Assembly: GCA_965230415.1 (NCBI GenBank)
Contig: CBDDKZ010000005.1
Location: 4,898,001-4,962,000 of the forward strand
Source of the DNA: CBDDKZ01 sp965230415
GTDB taxonomy: Bacteria > Bacteroidota > Bacteroidia > Cytophagales > JAAEPT01
Direction of reading: 5' to 3'
DNA length: 64,000 nt
Positions 1 to 9,000 of the stretch are shown here, one piece after another. Position 1 is the first letter of the stretch; each line of letters starts with the position of its first letter. Both the position numbers and the translations under genes were made by a program. The notes under the pieces are model-generated. The model had not been told where the DNA came from and did no database searches. It saw only the letters and a program-made list of their open reading frames with translations.

Positions 1-204
1 AATACAGAAGAACGAAAAGACTTTGTGAGCAAAAAATCTGCTGATCGTAAGCGCATTCAACAGCAGATAACCGACCTAAGTAAAAAGAGAAGTTCATATA
101 TCGCAGATAATCAGAAGAAAAACGCTGAAAACTCTTTGAATGATGCCATGCTAAAATCTATTCAAAAGCAGGCTAAATCTAAAAACTACCAAATCACGAA
201 ATAA
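1..204 (+). CDS. C-terminal end of an unidentified protein (5' truncated by window)
   Basis: An open frame runs from base 1 to a TAA at 202-204, giving 67 residues with no start inside the window. The segment is highly charged and rich in Lys, Gln, Asp and Ser, and looks like a helical tail (ERKDFVSKKSADRK near its start, KSIQKQAKSKNY near its end). It resembles, from memory only, the tails of some Bacteroidota von Willebrand factor A-domain proteins; I cannot confirm that without the upstream sequence. A strong hairpin terminator follows 21 bases after the stop, which supports this being a real gene end. Confidence 0.55.
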   Translation, partial: NTEERKDFVSKKSADRKRIQQQITDLSKKRSSYIADNQKKNAENSLNDAMLKSIQKQAKSKNYQITK

Positions 205-225
205 CCCGGGATCACCAATCAGCAT

Positions 226-256
226 AAAAAAGTCACTATTATTAGTGGCTTTTTTA
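226..256 (+). terminator. Rho-independent terminator, 12-bp stem, bidirectional shape
   Basis: Bases 226-237/238 (AAAAAGTCACTA type arm) pair with 243-254 around a TTAT loop, with one G-T pair, and the right arm ends in a T run. It closes the truncated gene ending at 204. The A-rich left arm means it can also act on the minus strand, where it overlaps the stop codon of the small membrane protein. Confidence 0.8.
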
Positions 257-643
257 TTGATCTCTATTTTCAAATTCAGGTTCATCCACCGCACCAAATT
301 CATCGAATTTAAGTAAGTCTGGTTTCTTTTGATATTTTCGATAGATCATATTCGCTATGATCGCCGCAATTATATAAAAAAGTAGGGCAAGGATATACTC
401 ACCGGGTTTTTCAACAATAAACCATATATCAAACAGAAATACCTGGGATAGAATTCCGATAATTACGCCAAATACAATTTGACCAAAAAATCCTATTCCA
501 GCGTAAATTGCAACGCCAGTCCAACCCCATTTTTTGCGAGGGTACCCTTTTTTATCTGCAAGTTTTGCAAATTTATTATAGAAGTAATAGCTAATGGCAA
601 GTAATAGAAGCATAACGTTGTAAAAAAAAGCAAAGCCATGCAT
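254..643 (-). CDS. Small integral membrane protein of unknown function
   Basis: This gene encodes about 129 residues with three hydrophobic segments (roughly residues 3-22, 45-70 and 82-100) and a charged C-terminal tail rich in Asp and Glu. No catalytic motif is visible and I do not recognise the family. The start is uncertain: GTG at 649, ATG at 643 and ATG at 613 are all in frame. ATG 643 gives a full-length first membrane segment. However, the terminator hairpin of the upstream gene lies exactly over 622-656, so part of the N-terminal peptide is encoded by terminator sequence, which favours ATG 613. It lies 22 bases after the GH26-like gene on the same strand but may be transcribed separately. 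Confidence 0.55.
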   Translation of the reverse strand: MHGFAFFYNVMLLLLAISYYFYNKFAKLADKKGYPRKKWGWTGVAIYAGIGFFGQIVFGVIIGILSQVFLFDIWFIVEKPGEYILALLFYIIAAIIANMIYRKYQKKPDLLKFDEFGAVDEPEFENRDQ

Positions 644-656
644 TCGCACGGCTTTG
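622..656 (-). terminator. Rho-independent terminator of the GH26-like lipoprotein gene
   Basis: On the minus strand the arms CAAAGCC and GGCTTTG (plus-strand 650-656 and 631-637) enclose a 12-base loop and are followed by CTTTTTTTTA. It lies ten bases after the stop codon at 666. It overlaps the 5' end of the next minus-strand gene. Confidence 0.75.
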
Positions 657-665
657 TATTAATGT

Positions 666-1838
666 TTATTTATAACCCAATTGTTCAAATAATTGATCGG
701 AAGATTGTAGCCAGTTTTCTTTGCTTGTTTCTTCGATCCATTTTCCTTTAACGAATTCATCATTCTCAACACGGGTATCTCCCCAATATCCCTGGTCGTA
801 TGGAGGACCCCATAATCCCTGAGCATCCCAGTTCACGTTAATATAAGCTACGGCTCTTACTACATCCTTATTCTTCTTGATATAATCAAAGTAAGGAACA
901 AACCATTCATTCCATATTTCCTCTCCTGATTTTGGCTTAGACCCCTCTCCCGGTTTGCCATCTAACATGGTATTAATGAATCTTTGCGTATGATTTTTAG
1001 TATCATAGCTCTGACAAGCAGCTTCTGCCACCATAACAGGTTTATTACGTTCACGTGCCAAATTAATTACCTCATCGGTCAATTTAATCTGCATTTCGTT
1101 GTTTAAGAACCAAGAATAAGCCATCCAGTCCACGTATTCGTCACCAGGGTACCAATCAAGTATATTCTCGTGTTTTGCTTCTAAGATATCATCGATGGGA
1201 GAAGTACAAGCCTGCCAAACATAAGCGCAATTTTCTACTTCCATTTCACGAAACATATCAACGATACGTATATAAGATTTTTTGTATAATTCTGGATCGT
1301 AATGATTCCACATACCATCAAACTCATAACCTATTCTTAAAAAAACAGGACGCTGAGAAGCTTTAATCCATTCTCCTAAAGCTTTAATGGTTGAATCTTG
1401 CAAACCTCCTGCGATGGCCTCAAGCTGATCTACCAGGTAAAGACCTATCGCTAATGTGGTTTTTTTGTAGTGTTGGTTATCAACAATACAGGTACCACAT
1501 ACATTTCCAGAGCCATAGTTCACTTTTTCAGCCAAACCGTACAGTGTAGGAAAGCTTGTATAAGTAGTGATTCCCCCCGGAACTGTTTTTATATGCTCAA
1601 AATAGCCATCGTTATCGGGTGCTTCAAAACCACCTACAGCACCTAAATCCTGACCCAGAATCAAAAGTTGTTTGCCTTCTGGCGGTAAAAATTTAATAGT
1701 GGATGCTTCTTTTTCTTCATGGACAACCTCCGCTTCTTCAGTAGGAGTTGCTGCCTCATTTTGTTTGGTTGGTGCCTCACTACAAGCGTATGTGAACAAC
1801 ATTGACATGATAGTTAGGCCTAAGAATGAACGTTTCAT
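666..1838 (-). CDS. GH26-like glycoside hydrolase lipoprotein (possible mannanase)
   Basis: The protein has 390 residues. A lipoprotein signal peptide ends in TYAC with Cys19, followed by a Thr/Glu-rich linker to about residue 48. The rest looks like a clan GH-A TIM barrel. RIGYEFDG places a putative acid/base Glu at residue 172, and VMVAEAAC places a putative nucleophile Glu at residue 272, a spacing typical of this clan. GH26 enzymes mostly cleave beta-mannans; the substrate here is inferred only from the family and could differ. No SusC/SusD pair lies nearby, so it is not in an obvious polysaccharide utilisation locus. It is probably anchored in the outer or inner membrane through its lipid. 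Confidence 0.7.
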   Translation of the reverse strand: MKRSFLGLTIMSMLFTYACSEAPTKQNEAATPTEEAEVVHEEKEASTIKFLPPEGKQLLILGQDLGAVGGFEAPDNDGYFEHIKTVPGGITTYTSFPTLYGLAEKVNYGSGNVCGTCIVDNQHYKKTTLAIGLYLVDQLEAIAGGLQDSTIKALGEWIKASQRPVFLRIGYEFDGMWNHYDPELYKKSYIRIVDMFREMEVENCAYVWQACTSPIDDILEAKHENILDWYPGDEYVDWMAYSWFLNNEMQIKLTDEVINLARERNKPVMVAEAACQSYDTKNHTQRFINTMLDGKPGEGSKPKSGEEIWNEWFVPYFDYIKKNKDVVRAVAYINVNWDAQGLWGPPYDQGYWGDTRVENDEFVKGKWIEETSKENWLQSSDQLFEQLGYK

Positions 1839-2022
1839 AAAATGTAATTATTGGTATTAAGTGAAAGTTTGAAAATACAGCAAATATTTATATAAACAAA
1901 ACAATTGATTAGATACGAAAATAGCCGGAAATACTTAATATGGCTCATTTAACAGCATTCCGAATACCTCAAAATACACCTTATCATTATCCCAAATGAA
2001 ATAATTTTCGTATCTTTTATAA

Positions 2023-3102
2023 GTGAAGGTAAAACACATTAAACATTTTATTAATTATAAGGCGCTACCCTGGATTGTAAAAAAATGGCCTCTTTTTGTT
2101 GTGGCAGCATGTTTTGTTGCTGGTGCTTGGTTTATGAAATGGACCTTATATACCCCCAATACGGTTTTTACCTTGAACAAAAAAGAGCTGCTCATAGAAG
2201 AAAATGCCAGTTACGATGATCTTATTAAAATTCTGGATACATCCTTTGTATTGAAGAGCCCGACCTCTTTTAAGTTCTGTAGTCGCTTTTTTGGCTTGGA
2301 GCATAAATTTAAGCCTGGACTTTTTCATTTGGAAAAAGGTATGACCAACAGGGAGTTGGTACAAGTGCTATCCTTAACCCCAAGAAAACATGTGGTAAGC
2401 GCTGTAGGTAAATTCCGATTTAGAAGGTACATGACAAAAGGGATCACACGCCCGCTGGATATAAAATCAACATCGGTCAATAAAATTCTCAGCGATTCGG
2501 AATTCGTTGCTTCGGTAGCTCCGGAGATGGATATAGATAATATTTATGTGATCTTCATTGAAGACTCAATCCCCTTGTTTGAGAACTCGTTGAAAGAAGA
2601 GGTAGTAGAAAGCCTTTATCGCAATTACAAAAAATACTGGAGCGACAAAAAAAGGTTGAAGCAGGCGCGCAAAATTGGTCTTACACCTATTGAAGTAAAT
2701 ATCCTGGCATCTATTGTGTCTGGTGAGACCAAACATGAAGATGAAATGCCCCGCATTGCAGGATTATATATGAACAGATTAAAAGATTCTATTAGGTTAC
2801 AAGCCGACCCTACGGTGATGTACGCCATAGGTCAACGAGCCGTAAGGCGCATTAAAAAGAGGCACACAAGATCTTGGAACAAATATAATACCTACCGTTA
2901 TGATGGTCTGCCGCCGGGTCCGGTGCATAGTATTTCCAAGGCAGCGATAGATGCTGTATTGAATTACGAAAGACATGGTTATTATTTCTTTTGTGCCAAG
3001 CCTGATTTTTCCGGTTATCATGACTTCTCAAGGACCTATAGAGAACACCGTTTGCTTGCTAAATCTTATAGAAAGACGCTCAATAAAAAAGGAATACACT
3101 AG
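2023..3102 (+). CDS. mltG: Endolytic peptidoglycan transglycosylase MltG (YceG-like)
   Basis: This 359-residue protein cleaves nascent glycan strands and so sets their length. A single N-terminal membrane anchor lies at about residues 24-45, and the rest is periplasmic. The conserved active-site block ILASIVSGET contains the catalytic Glu at residue 235, followed by the family signature LQADPTVMYAIG and the Y-x-G-L-P-P-G-P segment. The length fits the family (340-380). The only good in-frame start is GTG at 2023. It is transcribed away from the GH26-like gene and convergently with the T9SS operon, eight bases from its end. Confidence 0.9.
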   Translation: MKVKHIKHFINYKALPWIVKKWPLFVVAACFVAGAWFMKWTLYTPNTVFTLNKKELLIEENASYDDLIKILDTSFVLKSPTSFKFCSRFFGLEHKFKPGLFHLEKGMTNRELVQVLSLTPRKHVVSAVGKFRFRRYMTKGITRPLDIKSTSVNKILSDSEFVASVAPEMDIDNIYVIFIEDSIPLFENSLKEEVVESLYRNYKKYWSDKKRLKQARKIGLTPIEVNILASIVSGETKHEDEMPRIAGLYMNRLKDSIRLQADPTVMYAIGQRAVRRIKKRHTRSWNKYNTYRYDGLPPGPVHSISKAAIDAVLNYERHGYYFFCAKPDFSGYHDFSRTYREHRLLAKSYRKTLNKKGIH

Positions 3103-3110
3103 CAAACCCA

Positions 3111-5129
3111 TTACCAGCCATCGTCGGAGCTGCTTTGCTCCCACTCTTCGTCTGAACTGCCCCAGTCATCATCGGTGCTTTTACCCCAATCATCACCAGC
3201 ATCTTGATTAGTGCTTTGTGCCTGAACTGGTTTCTCCTGTTTTGCGGGTGTATAAGGCGTTTTCTTAGACTTAATTTCCACCATTTCTAAATCAACCTCT
3301 CCGTCCACCATATAGGTCTTTCCGTCTTCATCCAAAACGCGAGTGTAATCCAGTTCTCTGGTTTCATAACCCTTTTTTTCCAGTTTAATATGGTAATTAA
3401 CAGATTCGCCCAACTTAAAACCTTTGAGATCTTTAATATATCCGCCATTGACCTTAATCACTTGCTCAATACCGGTTTTTTTGTCCATTAAAGTCATGTT
3501 AACCCCATAGAGTCCAGTTGAATCAGCAGAAGCTCCCTTTCGTTTGATGACAAATTTGAGCTGAAATTCAGGGTATTTTTCAAATAGAAGCTCCGTAAAT
3601 ACGGTGTCCCCTTCTGCTGTTGGGTCTAATTCTATTTTGCTTTCCATATACATTCTGCGATTACCGGTTATGGAATATAATTGGCCCGGAGATACATCAA
3701 AAATAAAAATGCCTTTGTTATCCGTTTTTACAGAGTTCAAAATTTTACCACTTTGATCGCGAAGCACAACGCGGGCACTACGAACAATCTCTCCCTCCTG
3801 GCCTTTTGTAATACCTTTTATTATCTTTTTAAATGAAAGTGGATTTAGTACTTTAAAACTATAAATATCATCGTCACCCTTACCTTTAGGGCGGTTGGAA
3901 GCAAAATAACCCGCTTTTTTGCTTTGATTAATGATGAGACTAAAGTCATCTTTATTGCTATTAATAGGAACACCCATATTATATACTTTGGCATATTTCC
4001 CTCCTTCAAAAGGGGCAATAAAAACATCCAATCCGCCCAGTCCGGGTAGTCCGTCGGAAGTGAAGAACAAAGTCCCATCATCCAAGACATAGGGAAACAC
4101 TTCATTTCCTTCGCTGTTTATATCAGATCCGAGATTATAAGGTTCGCCAAACGAACCGTTTCTGTGTACATCTACTGCCCAAATGTCGTAACCTCCATAA
4201 CCCATCGGGTTGTTTGAAGCAAAATAAAGTTTATTCCCCTTCCGGTTTATAAACGGGTGCATAACAGAATGTTCTGATCCTGAAAAATTAGCGAATTTTT
4301 CATAATTCCAATCACTTTCCCCAGGGGTGGAAATATAAATTTTCAAATCACTTTGTTTGTCTGCATTGGTTTTTTCTTTTCCTAAATGATAGTTGTTTCT
4401 TCCAAAATACACTTTATCAAACTTTTTGGTAAAGCTGGCCGGTCCTTCGTGCATTTTAGTATTAAGTACTTGCGAGAATACCGATACCGATTCAAACTCT
4501 TTGTAATTAGAATCTTTCTTTGCCACGTATAAATCGAGAAAAGGTTGTTTATTCCAATTGTACTCACGCTTCACCATATTTAATTTTTTGGGACGCGATG
4601 AGGTAAATACCAGGCTGCTGTCTTTATAAAAAGCCGGACCGAAATCCGAGTAGGGAGAATTAAAACTTACATTTTTAACTCTGTATTTCCCTTTTTCATC
4701 TAAAATTCGTCGAAAGTAATTAGGATCTTCCAGGTACCGTTCTACCCTGCTGTCACCAGGCACCTCTTTATTATAGAGTTTCATGTACTCTTCGACTTTG
4801 TGGTATTTACGATTAGCTTTTAGCATTTCGGCATAATGTAAATAATCATCAGGCACTACATAGTCTGAAGTAACCAGCTGAAGGTAATAGGCTTCAGCAA
4901 GATCGGTATTTCCGGTATATTTATAAGCTTCGGCCAGACGCCTTAGCGTCTCTCCATCCTTATGTTTGACATTTTTGTATTTTTCTATTGCTTCTTCAAA
5001 AGAATAATCATTAAAGTATTTCTTGGCTCTTTTTTTGTTTTTCGTCTGTCCCGTAGCCATTGCCGGGAGTAAAAATAGTAAGAGGATAAAAGTTACTAGT
5101 CGGTATATTGTCATTTGTCTATGTACCAT
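3111..5129 (-). CDS. PorE-like TPR/PD40 protein lacking the OmpA domain
   Basis: The protein has 672 residues with a signal peptide ending near residue 27 (TGQ). The N-terminal third has TPR-type helices (roughly 30-150). A beta-propeller of PD40/WD40-like blades follows (roughly 155-430), with repeated YFASN and LFFTSDG strands. After that come one or two carboxypeptidase-regulatory-like beta domains (roughly 440-630). In T9SS PorE proteins an OmpA peptidoglycan-binding domain normally closes the chain. Here the end is instead an acidic tail with repeated D-D-W and E-W blocks. It is the last gene of the adhesin-PorP operon, two bases after PorP/SprF, and probably lies in the periplasm or on the outer membrane. 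An alternative start is the ATG five codons downstream. Confidence 0.75.
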   Translation of the reverse strand: MVHRQMTIYRLVTFILLLFLLPAMATGQTKNKKRAKKYFNDYSFEEAIEKYKNVKHKDGETLRRLAEAYKYTGNTDLAEAYYLQLVTSDYVVPDDYLHYAEMLKANRKYHKVEEYMKLYNKEVPGDSRVERYLEDPNYFRRILDEKGKYRVKNVSFNSPYSDFGPAFYKDSSLVFTSSRPKKLNMVKREYNWNKQPFLDLYVAKKDSNYKEFESVSVFSQVLNTKMHEGPASFTKKFDKVYFGRNNYHLGKEKTNADKQSDLKIYISTPGESDWNYEKFANFSGSEHSVMHPFINRKGNKLYFASNNPMGYGGYDIWAVDVHRNGSFGEPYNLGSDINSEGNEVFPYVLDDGTLFFTSDGLPGLGGLDVFIAPFEGGKYAKVYNMGVPINSNKDDFSLIINQSKKAGYFASNRPKGKGDDDIYSFKVLNPLSFKKIIKGITKGQEGEIVRSARVVLRDQSGKILNSVKTDNKGIFIFDVSPGQLYSITGNRRMYMESKIELDPTAEGDTVFTELLFEKYPEFQLKFVIKRKGASADSTGLYGVNMTLMDKKTGIEQVIKVNGGYIKDLKGFKLGESVNYHIKLEKKGYETRELDYTRVLDEDGKTYMVDGEVDLEMVEIKSKKTPYTPAKQEKPVQAQSTNQDAGDDWGKSTDDDWGSSDEEWEQSSSDDGW

Positions 5130-5131
5130 GA

Positions 5132-6088
5132 TTAGAAATACCTCGGAGATAATACTTTGGCTTTGTTTTTATAAATAAAATCGTAGCGTAACATCAATTC
5201 ATGGCTACCATAATTGTAGGTGCCTGTTTTGTTGCTTAGAGACCAGTCAAAGCCATAGCTCAGTAGTAGTTGTTCAGTTATTTTCATACCTATTAACAAA
5301 CCAGCAGCATCATTTAACCGGTAGATAAGTCCTGCCACAATTTTGTCTACTATTTCAGCATTTAAAGAAGCATCGATTTGAGGACCTGAACCACCAGTAA
5401 TTTTTGCCAGAATAGTAGGTTTTAGCTTGAGGTCCATTCCAGCGTCAATCATAAGCCCTGCTATATAGTACAAATGCCTTTTTTGCGTACCTGTGACCAA
5501 TTCGGAAGCTGTTATTTGACTAAAATCGTTCAACTTATTGGTAAGCATCATTGGAGAGGATATGCCCATATACCATATTTTGGCATCATAATAAAGGCCT
5601 GCTCCAAAGTTTGGAAGAAAACGGTTAACCACATTTTGCTGAAAAGCCTGATCATTTTGTTGATCTATCGTTAAATCGGCAAGGGCGATATTCAAATTTG
5701 ACCCGCCTACTTTGAGGCCAAACCGCAAACTGTGCCCTTTATGATTGACTTTCACGGCATAGGAAACATCACCAAATAAAGAAGTCATTTGGGTCGGACC
5801 GATTTTATCATTTACGATAGACAAACCAACACCGAGATCTTTCCTGATAAGAGGGCTATGAACAGAAAATGTCTGTGTATTTGGCGCTCCCGGGTGACTT
5901 ATCCACATGGATCGATGTAACATAGTTCCTGTAATCGCACCTCTACTACCTGCATATCCGGGGTTTACCGTCTGCATATTATACATATGGTGCGAGAATA
6001 CAGGCTCTTGTTGCGCATTCGCAGGCAGTATAACGAATGTTGTTACAAAAGCCACAAATATCTTTATGAAGGAATTCATTTTTTCCAT
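5132..6088 (-). CDS. PorP/SprF family type IX secretion membrane protein
   Basis: This 318-residue outer membrane beta-barrel protein has a signal peptide (cleavage after NAQQ) followed directly by the family signature EPVFSHHMYNMQTVNPGYAG. In gliding bacteria SprF works with SprB, and members of this family are encoded next to large T9SS substrates whose C-terminal domains they help secrete or anchor. Here it sits six bases downstream of a 2147-residue protein with a type B sorting domain and two bases upstream of a PorE-like gene, which is the usual three-gene arrangement. ATG at 6079 is an alternative start. Confidence 0.9.
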   Translation of the reverse strand: MEKMNSFIKIFVAFVTTFVILPANAQQEPVFSHHMYNMQTVNPGYAGSRGAITGTMLHRSMWISHPGAPNTQTFSVHSPLIRKDLGVGLSIVNDKIGPTQMTSLFGDVSYAVKVNHKGHSLRFGLKVGGSNLNIALADLTIDQQNDQAFQQNVVNRFLPNFGAGLYYDAKIWYMGISSPMMLTNKLNDFSQITASELVTGTQKRHLYYIAGLMIDAGMDLKLKPTILAKITGGSGPQIDASLNAEIVDKIVAGLIYRLNDAAGLLIGMKITEQLLLSYGFDWSLSNKTGTYNYGSHELMLRYDFIYKNKAKVLSPRYF

Positions 6089-6094
6089 TGTTTC

Positions 6095-9000
6095 TTATCT
6101 ATTGAGATAGATATAACCTTTAATTGGTTTAATATCGTCGGACAACTGAAGAACATAATAATAGGTTCCCACCTGAAGGACGCTTTCTCCGATATTGTTA
6201 CCATAAGTATTTGTTCCATCCCATGAATTGTCATATGGTGACATCTCAAACACCTTAATTCCCCAACGGTTAAATATTTCTATGCGGTTTTCAGGGTACT
6301 CACTTAAATCGGCGATCACGAAATAGTCATTGACTCCGTCGTCGTTTGGAGAAAACCCTTCTGGTATGAAAACAAGGCAATAATCAGGGTCTAAATAGTC
6401 AGGTTCATTATCTCTGTCACAATCGTTAGCGATACCATCGTTATCAGGGTCGTATTCATCTCCGTCAGATAAACCATCGTTATCGGAATCTACATCCTGA
6501 AAATCCCTTTTTCCGTCACCATCGCTGTCCGGTACTTCTAGTGGTCTTCCACCGAACTCTTCTTCCAACAAGTCCGACAATCCATTTTGGTTATTGTCGC
6601 TGAAGAAATCAATAATGCCATTGTTATCTGTGTCAAAACCTCCTGCTTCTATCACGTCTACCAGATTATCATTATCGGAGTCCAGATCTAGCTCATCTAT
6701 AATACCATCTTCATCGGTATCATTATCATTTCTTGAGGTTGCACGTTCTGTCAAATCGGGAATACCATCGTTGTCGTCATCCAAATCTTTGGAATCGGGA
6801 ATACCGTCACGATCAGAATCACAACCGACGACTATTGTGAAAGTTTCCGTTATACAATTATTTACCGGGAGTGCCTCATCACATACCTGGTAACTCAATC
6901 GGTCCGTACCACAAAAATCAAGCGGAGGTGTGTAATTGACAATACTTTCACCTATTACTTCGATAGTTCCACCCTCATCCGTTTGTGCAGGTATTATAAC
7001 ATAAATATCGCCACCTTCAGGGTCGCTGTTATTAGCTGTCAGGTGTGTATTAAGTAAAGGTACATTTTGAATGGTAGAGTCCAATTCATTGCCGCTCGTT
7101 GGAGGTTGATTGCGGATTACGTTAATAATTAAGATGTCGGCCACACTCAATACCGGTGAACCATTATCACAAACAACATAATTCACAAAATCCTGGCCGG
7201 AAAACGATGCGGACGGAGGAAGGTAATTAATCGTTCCATCCGCATTTTGTGTTACAGTACCTCCAAATTGTGAAGTAGTTGGTACTTTGGCAATCAAACT
7301 GTCTCCGTCAATATCAAAATTATTCTGAAGCAGGTCCATATTTGATAAGTGGAGAACCGGGCCCGACGTCGTATCCTCACTGCCTCCAAGAGGTGCATCG
7401 TTGATACAATTTACTGTAATGAATACGGTATCCACAATACAGTTGGATCTTAAAGGCGCATCATCACATACTGTGTATAAAATAGTATCTGCGCCACAAT
7501 ATTCGGCAAATGGCTGGTACTGAATAGTACTGTCTGTTTCATTGTAAATTACGCTCCCGTTCATAGCGCTTGTAGTAGGAACCGTTGCGCTTACCGCATC
7601 ATTCTCAGGGTCTGGATTGTTCCTTAAAACGTTTAGTGGATCCGATAAATCGCTATCTTCATCAACAGTTAAATATTCTGTGCCACTTTGAGGTGCTACA
7701 TTTTGTAATACACTGATGAAAATGGTGTCCTGATTGCATAATGAAGGGCTTCCTACATCACAAACAGTATATACTATCGTATCGATGCCTTCGTATTCCA
7801 GTGAAAGAACAGTATAGTTGATGGTACCATCAGGATTCTGAACCAGCTCGCCGACATTGGAGAATTGTATGAAATCTGAGGCAATGATACTATCACCTTC
7901 CGGATCTATATTATTGGCGGTCACATTCAAATTAGTTAGAGGATAAACCGGACTTGCATCTACATATTCATTTCCATTCATAGGGCCGTCATTCAAGCAT
8001 ATAACGTGCAAAAACACGGTATCGAAAATACAATTGTTGATAGGTTCTGCATCATCACAAACTTCATAAACAATGGTATCTTCACCGCAATAATTCAATG
8101 CCGACTGATAAATAATGCTACTATCTGAGGGATTATAAGACACGCTACCTCCCATTGCAGTTGGGGAAATCGGAAAAACTACCAGCGGATCGTTTTCCGG
8201 ATCTGATTCATTCAATAAAACATTAACTGTATTTGATATGCTATCTTCATAAACAGTATCACGTTCATTCCCTCCTGTTGGCGGATTGTCAAAAATAACG
8301 GTTAAAAATAAAGTATCATTGACACACAGTGATGGCGTTCCATTGTCACAAACTTCATAAAACACGGTGTCATTTCCTTCATAAGTACCGTGCGGTGCTA
8401 TATATTGTATAGTTCCGTCAGGGTTCAAAACAACCTGCCCTCCTTCTGTTGATGTTGAAGGTACATTGGCAAATAAACTATCACCATCGGGATCAAAGTT
8501 ATTACGTACCAGGTTAAAAGTATCTAAAGGGTATGCCGGGCTTGCCACCTGGTATTCGTTTCCATTCAAAGGAAAATCATTTATACAGGAAATATTTACA
8601 AATAAGGTATCAGAAACACAATTTGGGTTTGCCACACCTACCTCACATACGTCATATAAAATAGTATCTGCCCCACAGTAATTAAAAGCAGGTGAGAATA
8701 ATAGCGTACTATCACCATCAGTGTAGCTAACCACACCCCCATTTAATGAGTTTGTGGAAACAATAATTTGTAGGGCATCTCTTTCCGGATCAATGTTGTT
8801 TAAGATTAAATTAGGTGAAACTGCATTGACTACATCTTCTTCAATGCTCCACGTTTCATCGCCCTGGAATGGAGGATCGTTTACACAAAGAACTGTAATA
8901 GTTAAGGTGTCCTGAATACAGTTTCTAGGAACTACGTCATCACAAACCAAATAATACACTTGTTCATTACCGCAGAAATGTGTTCCCGGGTAATAGTTTA

